Part shown: positions 23,692 through 31,847 of the stretch, piece by piece | How positions within the stretch are numbered: the stretch's first letter is position 1 | How the letters are laid out: the number at the start of each line of letters is the position of its first letter | From: Bacteroidales bacterium | GTDB lineage: Bacteria > Bacteroidota > Bacteroidia > Bacteroidales > WCHB1-69 | Assembly: GCA_017615595.1 (NCBI GenBank) | Contig: JAFZZT010000020.1 | Location: forward strand, 1-64,000 | Length of the DNA: 64,000 bases | Direction: 5' to 3' | The notes under the pieces: model-generated | The model's input: only the letters and a program-made list of their open reading frames with translations | Databases searched by the model: none | Told to the model about the DNA's origin: nothing | Position numbers and translations under genes: made by a program

Positions 23692-26121
23692 TTGTGTGTG
23701 CACACCAACAAACCCAACGTGTATTTTGATGGCGGATATGTGAAATTACAGTACGACAGCTCGGTTTTTGGGACGAATATAGTCACTAGTGGAAATTTAG
23801 ATGTTTCATTATGCACTGAATTCCAAAATGACAGTTATACCATACATATTGTTTATGACACATCTGCCAATATTGTCAAGGTGTTGGGCGGAATAGCCTT
23901 TGTGAATACGTTGCAGCGTGTTCTTTTGGACACCATTCCAAAACCTTTTTTACATTTTTCGTTTTCTGTTTCCTTGGATAGTTTTCCGAATAAGGTAGTT
24001 TTCAATACATATAATACGGCAGGCAATCCCACCTATGCCCAAACTGCCAATGCATCTTATTTGTCTTATTACGCCTTCAACCAGATTGTCCACATCCCAT
24101 CTGATACGCTAATCATACCAGGGCTCCGCAATCCCATCATAATAGGACTGGACAACCAAAACAAGATTGCTGGAGTAGGAGATACATTGACTATTCTTGG
24201 AAAGAACTTTGGTAGTACTAGGGGGGAGGTTTTCTTTAGAGAGGCAGACAAGGGAGGTAAAAGGTTTATGTTTGGATTGGACGACTGCTATCATCTTCTA
24301 TGGAGTGATACAATGATCAAAGTGCTGGTTCCTTCTCTAGTATATAAAGGGTATGATAATGAGGATAGAATATGGACTGGGGGTGCCTGTTCTGGGCCTG
24401 TCAAAATCCAGACCGCCAACGGGGATACTAGTATTAATTATGGGACGCCTTATCTGTACATTAACTACTCTGTTATGAATCATAAGGTAAATAATGAGAT
24501 TAAACGTGTTTATCTTGCCCGTCAACAATGCGACTATGACTTTCAATTCACATTGCATCGTAGTCTTGAGGGTGATACGTCCAAAATTTTTGTCATAGAC
24601 ACAGCTCTTCGATTATGGTCCAGATTGACAGGCCTGACATTGCAATTGGAGCGGGATGCCAATGGGAATTTAATCTTTGAGGATTCTATGGATGTGGCAG
24701 GAAAAAACATTATTTCATTAAGTTCAAACATGCAGGAAGGAGGATTGATGACGACCAATCGCAGTTTTGACACAGTTATCATTGATAGTGTTTCATATTG
24801 TTATCGAAAAACAGCTTCTCACATTTGTATTAAACCACAAGCTGTCAATTGGACATGGTGTTATAGTCTTACAGATATTTTTGCTGGTCAACGCAGCTTC
24901 TATCAAAATATCCTCCATGAGATAGGACATATTCTGTTAATGAGCCATGTGATGAATTTGGATGAGCTTATGTACTATGCAAATGGCGATTTGTTTTATA
25001 TCATCGTTCCCGACACCAGCAGTTGTGCGGTGAAGGGAGTGCTGGCCAATATCGAGGCGAGCCGGAGTATCAACTGGCCCGCCAACTTGGGATTGTATCC
25101 CATCGGGGTGCGCCAACCGCAGATTCTGGTAGAAGGGGACCTTCCGCCATACGTGTGCAACGGCCAGGCGATCACCCTGCAGTCCAACTACGCCGAGGAG
25201 CAGCTCGCGTGGTCCACAGGCGCCACCACACCCTCCATCGTGGTTCAACAGGCTGGTCAGTATTCGCTTGCCATCACCGACCACGGTTGCGTCTTGAGCG
25301 ACACCATCACCATCGGCAGTTCTTCCCTGCAGGTGAATCTCGTGACCGTTGATGCCGACTGCCCCAACCATGCTAACGGTTCCATCTTGGCACAGGTGAC
25401 AGGCGACCATTCACCTTTCTCCTATGAATGGTCTGGCAATGGTATTGCACCCGCATACACCTCCCAGATCACGAACCTTTCCCCAGGCGCCTATTACCTC
25501 ACCATTACGGATGCTGCGGGGTGCCAGGTGCAATTGGAAGAGAGTGTCTTTTCCGATGCGGAAACGCTGCAGGTTTGCATTCCAGGTTATTTGGGATGTC
25601 CTTCGATGCTGCCGCCTTCAGGAGACCTGGGGTGTCGCAATCCTATTTTCGCCGTTGTGTCAGGTGGCGTGTCTCCCTATCAATATGGATGGTATGCGGC
25701 CGATGGCGGGATGCCATCATTGCCCAATCATGTAGTATATATTTCCACCTCGGATTATGTGTGTCCGAATCAGATTCCAGCAAGAAAGTCCCTCTATTTA
25801 TTGGTTCAGGATGCCTGCGGCCAGTCCAGACTTATGGAAATCACCCCGGCCATGTTGAATGGTGCTCATGACATTGATGATCCACTGGAGGTCAAGCTGT
25901 TCCCAAATCCGGCCACTCATCAAGTAGAGGTGTCACTCGATCAAGAGGATGAGTTTATCCAAACAATCCATATTTATGACGTGTATGGCAAATTGATTCA
26001 TGTTGAGAATACAAGTAGCAACACCATCAGTCTCGATGTTTCAAGGTTAGCTTCGGGAGTATATTTTGTGCGCATAACATCCGAAAGTGAAGAGATGGTG
26101 AAGACGTTGGTGAAAAGATGA
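23692..26121 (+). CDS. C-terminal part of the frame-split T9SS metalloprotease (IPT/TIG, metzincin-like, sorting domain)
   Basis: The frame is open back to 23566 with no ATG and no signal peptide; the first usable start codon is a TTG at 23692. It encodes a T9SS-associated beta domain (VHTNKPNVYFDGGYVKLQYD), an IPT/TIG domain (NKIAGVGDTLTILGKNFGS), then a zinc metalloprotease with HEIGHILLMSH at nt 24916-24948 (HExxHxxxxxH; the metzincin glycine is replaced by leucine) and a Met-turn-like DELMYY. A SprB/PKD-like repeat follows (GDHSPFSYEWSGNG, GAYYLTITDAAGC). The end is a type A T9SS sorting domain (VKLFPNPATHQVEV, IYDVYGKLIH, LASGVYFVRI). The whole C-terminal reading frame of over 800 codons is intact, unlike an old pseudogene. 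Confidence 0.85.
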   Translation: MCVHTNKPNVYFDGGYVKLQYDSSVFGTNIVTSGNLDVSLCTEFQNDSYTIHIVYDTSANIVKVLGGIAFVNTLQRVLLDTIPKPFLHFSFSVSLDSFPNKVVFNTYNTAGNPTYAQTANASYLSYYAFNQIVHIPSDTLIIPGLRNPIIIGLDNQNKIAGVGDTLTILGKNFGSTRGEVFFREADKGGKRFMFGLDDCYHLLWSDTMIKVLVPSLVYKGYDNEDRIWTGGACSGPVKIQTANGDTSINYGTPYLYINYSVMNHKVNNEIKRVYLARQQCDYDFQFTLHRSLEGDTSKIFVIDTALRLWSRLTGLTLQLERDANGNLIFEDSMDVAGKNIISLSSNMQEGGLMTTNRSFDTVIIDSVSYCYRKTASHICIKPQAVNWTWCYSLTDIFAGQRSFYQNILHEIGHILLMSHVMNLDELMYYANGDLFYIIVPDTSSCAVKGVLANIEASRSINWPANLGLYPIGVRQPQILVEGDLPPYVCNGQAITLQSNYAEEQLAWSTGATTPSIVVQQAGQYSLAITDHGCVLSDTITIGSSSLQVNLVTVDADCPNHANGSILAQVTGDHSPFSYEWSGNGIAPAYTSQITNLSPGAYYLTITDAAGCQVQLEESVFSDAETLQVCIPGYLGCPSMLPPSGDLGCRNPIFAVVSGGVSPYQYGWYAADGGMPSLPNHVVYISTSDYVCPNQIPARKSLYLLVQDACGQSRLMEITPAMLNGAHDIDDPLEVKLFPNPATHQVEVSLDQEDEFIQTIHIYDVYGKLIHVENTSSNTISLDVSRLASGVYFVRITSESEEMVKTLVKR

Positions 26122-26182
26122 TTATTTCCGCAGAAATAATGCTGCCTCTTCTCACCCTTTGTCAAACTATCATCAAAAGATT

Positions 26183-28171
26183 TCAACCCAGTACCAACGC
26201 CGTCCTTGAGGGGATGTACAGCTTCAGGGTACGCTGACCTCCACGCTTGCGAGACGGATAGCTCGTCCCGGCCTCCACATTGCCAAAGCCATGATAGAGC
26301 GTGTCATCGCTATTGAGGACCAAACGATATTCCTCTTTCAGACAGGGAATCTCATAGTCCGCAAACGACTGGGTCGGGTTGAAATTGAAGACAAAGAGCA
26401 AGCCGTTGCGCTCATAGACGAGGACCTGGTCCTGTCCTTGCTCATAAATCTTCTGCGGCAGCGCATCCAAAAGATGATACTGCGTCACCAAATGCACCAT
26501 GTCGCGGTCGAAGCGGTTGAGTCCTGAGTATCTCAACAGCTCATCATCTGCCAGATTCCACTGACGGCGGGCATAATAGTACGACCAGCCGTTGCCCTCC
26601 CTCGGGAAGTCGATCCACTCGGGATGGCCGAACTCATTGCCCATGAAGTTCAGATAGCCTCCTGACGCCAGCGTGAGCGTGATCAGCCGGATCATCTTGT
26701 GCAACGCCACACCCCTATCTACCACCAGACTGTGCTCCAGCACCGACATCTTATCGTACATCTCTTTATCTATCAATCTAAATATCAACGTCTTGTCACC
26801 CACCATCGCTTGATCATGGCACTCCACATAGCTGATGGTCTCCTCTTCGCTTCTTTTATCGGTCAGGTGGAAATAGATATCGCCCACGCCCCAGGCCTCG
26901 TCGGGCAGCTTCTTGACAGTCTTGACCCAGTAGTCGGCAATGCCCATCGACATGCGGTAATCGAAGCCGATGCCGCCCTCTTGGGTGGGGAAGGCCATGC
27001 CCGGCATGCCACTTACATCTTCAGCAATCGTCATGGCATCCTGGCGCACCGAGCGGATCAGGTTGTTGGCCAATGTCAGATAGACGAGCGCGTCTTCATC
27101 TACATTATCGTCAAAATATTGACTGTATTCTAGAAAGTCCACACCCAGACCATGATCCCAGTAGCTCATGCTCGTCACGCCGTCGAAGCGGAAACCGTCA
27201 AAGCGAAACTCCTCCAGCCAATACTTGAGGTTGGAGAGCAGGAACAGGATCGTCTCCGTCTTGCCATAATCAAAGCAGCGGGAGTCCCAAACGGGGTGTT
27301 GGCCTTTCTCCCCGCTGTGGAAGTAGAGATGGTCGCTGCCGTCGAAGAGGGAGAGTCCCTCCTTCTCATTGCTGACGGAGTGGGAGTGTATCACATCCAG
27401 GATGACGGAGATGCCGGCACCATGGGCTGTATCGATGAGCTCCTTCAGTTCTTCCGGCGTGCCGAAGCGCGAGGAGGGAGCGAAGAAGTTGGAGACCTGA
27501 TAGCCGAAGGAGCCATAGTAAGGATGCTCCTGGATGGCCATCAGTTGTATGGTATTATAGCCCAACTCTTGGATTCGGGGAATAACCGTCTCCTTGAACT
27601 CCCAATAAGTAGAGACCTTCGCCTCTGCGGAGGACATGCCCACATGCGCCTCGTAGATCAGCGGGTGGGCTGGCTTCTCGGGAACAGGATGCTTCCACTG
27701 GTAGGGTTCGGGATCCCACACCTGGGCACAGAAGACCTTGGTCTGCTCATCCTGCACCACGCGGGTGGCGTAGGAAGGGAGGCGCTCCCCCGCGCCTGAC
27801 GACCAGACCATCCACAGTTTATAGAGCATTCCGTGTTTCAGCGCGAAATCAGGCAGCTGTATCTCCCAGTCGCCATTGCCCAGCGGGGTGAGCGCAAAGG
27901 CGGGCTGTATCTCCCAGTGGGAGAAGTCACCGTAAAGATAGATCGCCTTGGCGTTGGGGGCCTTCTCGCGGAACACCCAGCCCTTCTCTGTCTTGTGAAG
28001 GCCATAGTAAAGGTGTCCATTGGCGATATCCGAAAGCGGGCACGCGCCGTCCGTCAACGACAGCTCGCGCAACAGGGCACGCTCGCGCCGCTTCTGCAAC
28101 TGGCGGGTGAAGGGCTTCAGGTACGGGTCCTTCCTGACTAGCTCCACCGAAAATCTATTCACCGTATTCAT
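26183..28171 (-). CDS. glgB: 1,4-alpha-glucan branching enzyme (GH13)
   Basis: 662 residues. The enzyme makes alpha-1,6 branches in glycogen. An N-terminal CBM48-like module (FREKAPNAKAIYLYGDFSHW) precedes the GH13 barrel. Catalytic motifs are seen: FRFDGVTSMSYWDHG (nucleophile Asp), MTIAEDVSGMP (acid/base Glu) and YVECHDQAMVGDKTL (third Asp), plus GNEFGHPEWIDFPREGN. These motifs match the eukaryote-like branching enzymes common in Bacteroidota rather than the E. coli type. It starts 2 bp after the stop of the upstream transglutaminase-like gene, so it is the last gene of the lptD-led minus-strand run. Confidence 0.94.
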   Translation of the reverse strand: MNTVNRFSVELVRKDPYLKPFTRQLQKRRERALLRELSLTDGACPLSDIANGHLYYGLHKTEKGWVFREKAPNAKAIYLYGDFSHWEIQPAFALTPLGNGDWEIQLPDFALKHGMLYKLWMVWSSGAGERLPSYATRVVQDEQTKVFCAQVWDPEPYQWKHPVPEKPAHPLIYEAHVGMSSAEAKVSTYWEFKETVIPRIQELGYNTIQLMAIQEHPYYGSFGYQVSNFFAPSSRFGTPEELKELIDTAHGAGISVILDVIHSHSVSNEKEGLSLFDGSDHLYFHSGEKGQHPVWDSRCFDYGKTETILFLLSNLKYWLEEFRFDGFRFDGVTSMSYWDHGLGVDFLEYSQYFDDNVDEDALVYLTLANNLIRSVRQDAMTIAEDVSGMPGMAFPTQEGGIGFDYRMSMGIADYWVKTVKKLPDEAWGVGDIYFHLTDKRSEEETISYVECHDQAMVGDKTLIFRLIDKEMYDKMSVLEHSLVVDRGVALHKMIRLITLTLASGGYLNFMGNEFGHPEWIDFPREGNGWSYYYARRQWNLADDELLRYSGLNRFDRDMVHLVTQYHLLDALPQKIYEQGQDQVLVYERNGLLFVFNFNPTQSFADYEIPCLKEEYRLVLNSDDTLYHGFGNVEAGTSYPSRKRGGQRTLKLYIPSRTALVLG

Positions 28172-28173
28172 AT

Positions 28174-29832
28174 CTATCTGTTGGTTGTGTAAATCAAATC
28201 GTATGGCTCATCCCACAAAGCCATCATGGTCTTGAAATCCTTATACTCCTTCCCCACGATAAAATGCTGGGTTACGGAGAGATCTCTGACAACATGCATG
28301 GTGCCGCCGTCAATGAAGTACTCGATATGGAGTTTGCCAAAAGGATACTCCTTGGTCACCTCGTAGGGCTGCGTCACCCAGCGGGCGCCCGCGGGCAGAT
28401 GGAGATCATATTCGTAATGCTCCTCCACCAACGGCGTTGCCAGCGGCGAGATCCGTTGTTCCTGTAGTCTGGCAGCCTTTATTGGAGTGCCTGACACGCT
28501 CGGACGGAGTCGGAGCTGATAATAGCCATTATGGAGCGGGGCCACCGATGCACTCAGGGACAAACCCTTGGCGGGGAGCAGGGTGTGCTGGTCTGCCTCC
28601 GCTTTGCGAATGGAGACCACCGGCTTCAAATCCACGGCCACATTGGCAGACAGCGTTATGTTGACAGGCTCCCTGTTGAATGTGGTGGATTCCCCTCTCA
28701 TCGTGAAGAAGTCGCCCGGGGCGCAGCGCACATCCATGGGCACATTGTCGGTGTAGGCGGCGGAGATGTAATACTTTTGTGTGTCTATGTTCACCACCAC
28801 GGCACTTTGAATGTCCTGCATCAGATCTTCAAAAAAGAAGCCCATCTCGCACATAAAACCTGCTGTTTGCAACATATCGGTCAGCAGCATATTCTTCTCG
28901 AAGGGGGTGCCGCAATTGCTCATCCACACCGTGTAGGGTGCCGCCAACAGGTAGTTGACATAACGGATGGGCAAATCATTGGTATGGATACGGTCAGCCA
29001 CATAATCACGGATGGCCAGCATCTGCTGTTCCTTCGTCTCGTCTTCCTTCACGATCTCCTTCAGCACATTCTGAAAAATCTGGGGATCATGATAATAAAA
29101 GGCTGTCTGGTTCTGCAACAGCTCACAGAAATAGAGCGGATTCGGGATGGTGGTGAACTGAAGGTTGGGCAGATAGCCGGGAGCAATGTATGATTCAGCA
29201 GGTCTCTGAGGCAGATTGGTGAAAGTCCAATGGAAGAAGTTGGTGTTGGTGTCCGTGACGACCTTGCTGAACTGCTCTATCGTCTCATCATAGTTTTTGA
29301 GATAAGAGAGATTCAACTCCGAAGGTACCTCCACATATATCTCATACAACTCAATGGGGGCGTCTTCATAGAGATCAATCTGTTCCATCAGCTGCGCGAA
29401 GAAAATAGTCTGGGTGCGGATGGTATAGTCCAGCACGATGGTGGCGTCATATTCCAAGGCGGTGTGCGTGACCACCATCTCGCGCATGGAGTTCAGCCTG
29501 TCGCAATCGGCACAGCTCGCTGGCAGCGAGGGGTTGAAGGCATTCGGGGGCGTTTGCACGATACTGCCGTCCTGGCGGATCGTATAAGCCTCGTTGATTG
29601 TCAGGGTCTGGAAATCGGTATTGTATGGAATCAGCGTCTCTCCGTAGGTGTTGAAGAAAGCATCCTTGGAGAAGAGCTGCAGCTCTTTGCGAAAGCGCAC
29701 CTCCACATTGCCATCTTCGTGGAGTTTATAGCTGCGGATGATTTTATGATAGACGGCATCGGGTTTCTCGCCCGCCCAGGAGAAGGTGACGGAGAGGATA
29801 ATCAACGTGAAGAGGGTGAATATCTTTTTCAT
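28174..29832 (-). CDS. Secreted DUF3857/transglutaminase-like protein
   Basis: 552 residues starting at MKKIFTLFTLIILSVTFSWA (signal peptide); the longer frame from 29862 adds a hydrophilic stretch and is less likely. Residues about 40-220 form a DUF3857-like beta domain (NVEVRFRKELQLFSKDAFF, EYDATIVLDYTIRTQTIFF). The transglutaminase-like core is weak: the cysteine is in WMSNCGTPFEKNMLLTDML, which has the right helix context, but the His and Asp motifs are not clear, so catalysis is uncertain. It sits between a second, better-preserved member of the family and glgB. The role is unknown; family members are periplasmic or surface proteins. Confidence 0.8.
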   Translation of the reverse strand: MKKIFTLFTLIILSVTFSWAGEKPDAVYHKIIRSYKLHEDGNVEVRFRKELQLFSKDAFFNTYGETLIPYNTDFQTLTINEAYTIRQDGSIVQTPPNAFNPSLPASCADCDRLNSMREMVVTHTALEYDATIVLDYTIRTQTIFFAQLMEQIDLYEDAPIELYEIYVEVPSELNLSYLKNYDETIEQFSKVVTDTNTNFFHWTFTNLPQRPAESYIAPGYLPNLQFTTIPNPLYFCELLQNQTAFYYHDPQIFQNVLKEIVKEDETKEQQMLAIRDYVADRIHTNDLPIRYVNYLLAAPYTVWMSNCGTPFEKNMLLTDMLQTAGFMCEMGFFFEDLMQDIQSAVVVNIDTQKYYISAAYTDNVPMDVRCAPGDFFTMRGESTTFNREPVNITLSANVAVDLKPVVSIRKAEADQHTLLPAKGLSLSASVAPLHNGYYQLRLRPSVSGTPIKAARLQEQRISPLATPLVEEHYEYDLHLPAGARWVTQPYEVTKEYPFGKLHIEYFIDGGTMHVVRDLSVTQHFIVGKEYKDFKTMMALWDEPYDLIYTTNR

Positions 29833-29868
29833 ATCTATATCAATTTGAGATTCTTGGTTCACAATCCA

Positions 29869-31824
29869 TTACAGAGTCGGTTTGACAACAATCAGCGGGG
29901 TGTCTTGGAAGAACTTCTGGTTCTCCACCACGGTACGGTAGGCGGGCCAGTCGGAGGCCTCGTAGATACGTTTGCCGAGGCGTATGTTCTCGCGGAAGAC
30001 GAATTTGTTGTTCTCGAACTTATAGCCGCCATCGAAGGAGATGTACTGGCCGTCCAGATGGCGTTGTTTGGGCATCTTGGCGGAGGTGTACCCGGCGGGC
30101 AGGCTGAGTGTCTCGTAGAGGATGACCTGACGCGAGCAACGGTCGCTGAAGGGATAGTCGCGTTTCTCCAGGCTGGTGTCGTAGTAGAGCTCGCGCATAG
30201 CGAACTTATAGATGCCGCGGGCCAGCAACGGGGTGACGATGACCTCGCGATCGCTGACGGTGGCATAGTGTGGGATGTCGAACTTGTAGGTGATGGTCAC
30301 CGGATGCTCCAGATAGGTCTCCTCATCGGAGTATTTGACAGAGCGGAGCTTGATGTTGGGATAGAGGGAACGCATCTGGGCCTCCACGTTGTCGCGCCAC
30401 TCCGACTTGCGGCCGCTGAAGAGATAGCGCACGGTGCGGTCCGACTGTCCCTCGGCGGTGATGGTCACCGTGCCGGAGAGGGTGCCGTCCTTCTTGACTT
30501 TGGTGTTGGCGATCATCTTGAGGTAGTGGTTCTCGGGTTTGGACACGGGGGTCTTGCCGAGCGTGGCGCCTTGGGGCAAGCCCATCAGGTAGTTCTGCTG
30601 CTGTTCGGCGCTGGACCACAGCTCACGCACGCCGGGCACCCAGGTGGGGTCCAGCAGCTGGTAGTTGCCGTTGCGGCGCTTGACCACCGTCACGCAGTGG
30701 TTGAACTGGTCGGCGGGGATGTCGTCGATGCGCTCGCCCGCCATGGTCATGGCCGCGAAAGCCTCGAAGCCCGCCGCCCGCAACATGCTGATCAACATGC
30801 CGGCCTTGTCCTTGCAGACCCCGCAGCGGTCGGTGTAGTTCATCTCGCACTTGTGGAGCGTGAAGCCCTCGCCCTCGCCCATCGAGATACCTGAGTAGCG
30901 CATATTGTCGGCCACCCAGTGCGTCAGGATGGAGATGCTGTCGTTCTCAGTCTTGGCCTTCTTGAGCAGACTGCTGACCTTGGCCTTCACCTCCTCGGTG
31001 GGCACAAAGCTGCCGTAGTCCTCGTTGACGCCATAGAACCAGCGCGACTTGGCCTCCCAGTCCTGTGCGGTGGAGAGTAGCAGCTTGGTCTCTATGTCGT
31101 TGCTGGCCAACGTATAACGAGGGGTCTTGATCGGAAAGATATGCTTCTTGACGAAGGTATAGAGGATGCGTTCGCCATCGGCGACCTGCTGAGACTGTTC
31201 CAGCTGGCCGTTATAGACCGCGTACCGCAGGTTCTTGGATGCCAACACATTGACTTGATACACCTTCTCCATCACCGGCTCTTGGCTCCAGAAGGGGACA
31301 ATGTCGTAGAAATGGCCCCGCATGGGCGGGATGTATTTGGCGTCAGGGTCTTCCCCTCCCTGCAAGAGCGCGTAGGTAAAGCCTTTCTTGTAGGTCTGCA
31401 CCTCCACGGCATCGCCGACCTCGAGACGGCCGAGAGAGACCATCTTCTGGCGCGCACCCCAGTAGATCATGTGCGCCGGAGCAGGATAGTCGAACACCGG
31501 CCTATCGACCACCTCGCGCGTGCCGTCCTGGTGATAGACGACCACCTCGCGAATCTCCACATAGGCCGACTGCGGGTCGTAGTCCATCTTCACCTGGTTG
31601 AAGTCACGTGCCCCCTCATCGGTAAGGATCTTCCACAGCTTATGGTTATAGACATGGCTCAGACCACTCTCCTCCATCATCACAGAGGTGCTGTCAAAGA
31701 CCGTCACGATGTTGTAAGATTGGAAGTCGGCGTCCTTCACCTGCGCCAAACGATCGGCAGCCGGCTGCGCAAACCCGCACAACGCGACTGTCATCATGAT
31801 CATCAATAAAAAGAAATGCTTCAT
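29869..31824 (-). CDS. Secreted DUF3857 and transglutaminase-like cysteine protein
   Basis: 651 residues starting at MKHFFLLMIMMTVALCGFAQ (signal peptide). DUF3857 spans about 40-240 (YVEIREVVVYHQDGTREVVD). The transglutaminase-like core is well preserved: Cys in YTDRCGVCKDKAGMLISML, His in DQFNHCVTVV and Asp in LLDPTWVPG. A C-terminal beta domain (DUF3858-like; AGYTSAKMPKQRHLDG) ends the protein. It is probably exported to the periplasm or cell surface; whether it acts as protease, transglutaminase or binding protein is not known. It lies 23 bp after lptD and 36 bp before its paralog. Confidence 0.86.
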   Translation of the reverse strand: MKHFFLLMIMMTVALCGFAQPAADRLAQVKDADFQSYNIVTVFDSTSVMMEESGLSHVYNHKLWKILTDEGARDFNQVKMDYDPQSAYVEIREVVVYHQDGTREVVDRPVFDYPAPAHMIYWGARQKMVSLGRLEVGDAVEVQTYKKGFTYALLQGGEDPDAKYIPPMRGHFYDIVPFWSQEPVMEKVYQVNVLASKNLRYAVYNGQLEQSQQVADGERILYTFVKKHIFPIKTPRYTLASNDIETKLLLSTAQDWEAKSRWFYGVNEDYGSFVPTEEVKAKVSSLLKKAKTENDSISILTHWVADNMRYSGISMGEGEGFTLHKCEMNYTDRCGVCKDKAGMLISMLRAAGFEAFAAMTMAGERIDDIPADQFNHCVTVVKRRNGNYQLLDPTWVPGVRELWSSAEQQQNYLMGLPQGATLGKTPVSKPENHYLKMIANTKVKKDGTLSGTVTITAEGQSDRTVRYLFSGRKSEWRDNVEAQMRSLYPNIKLRSVKYSDEETYLEHPVTITYKFDIPHYATVSDREVIVTPLLARGIYKFAMRELYYDTSLEKRDYPFSDRCSRQVILYETLSLPAGYTSAKMPKQRHLDGQYISFDGGYKFENNKFVFRENIRLGKRIYEASDWPAYRTVVENQKFFQDTPLIVVKPTL

Positions 31825-31847
31825 ATCGTTATGGGTTGTTGTTATTA

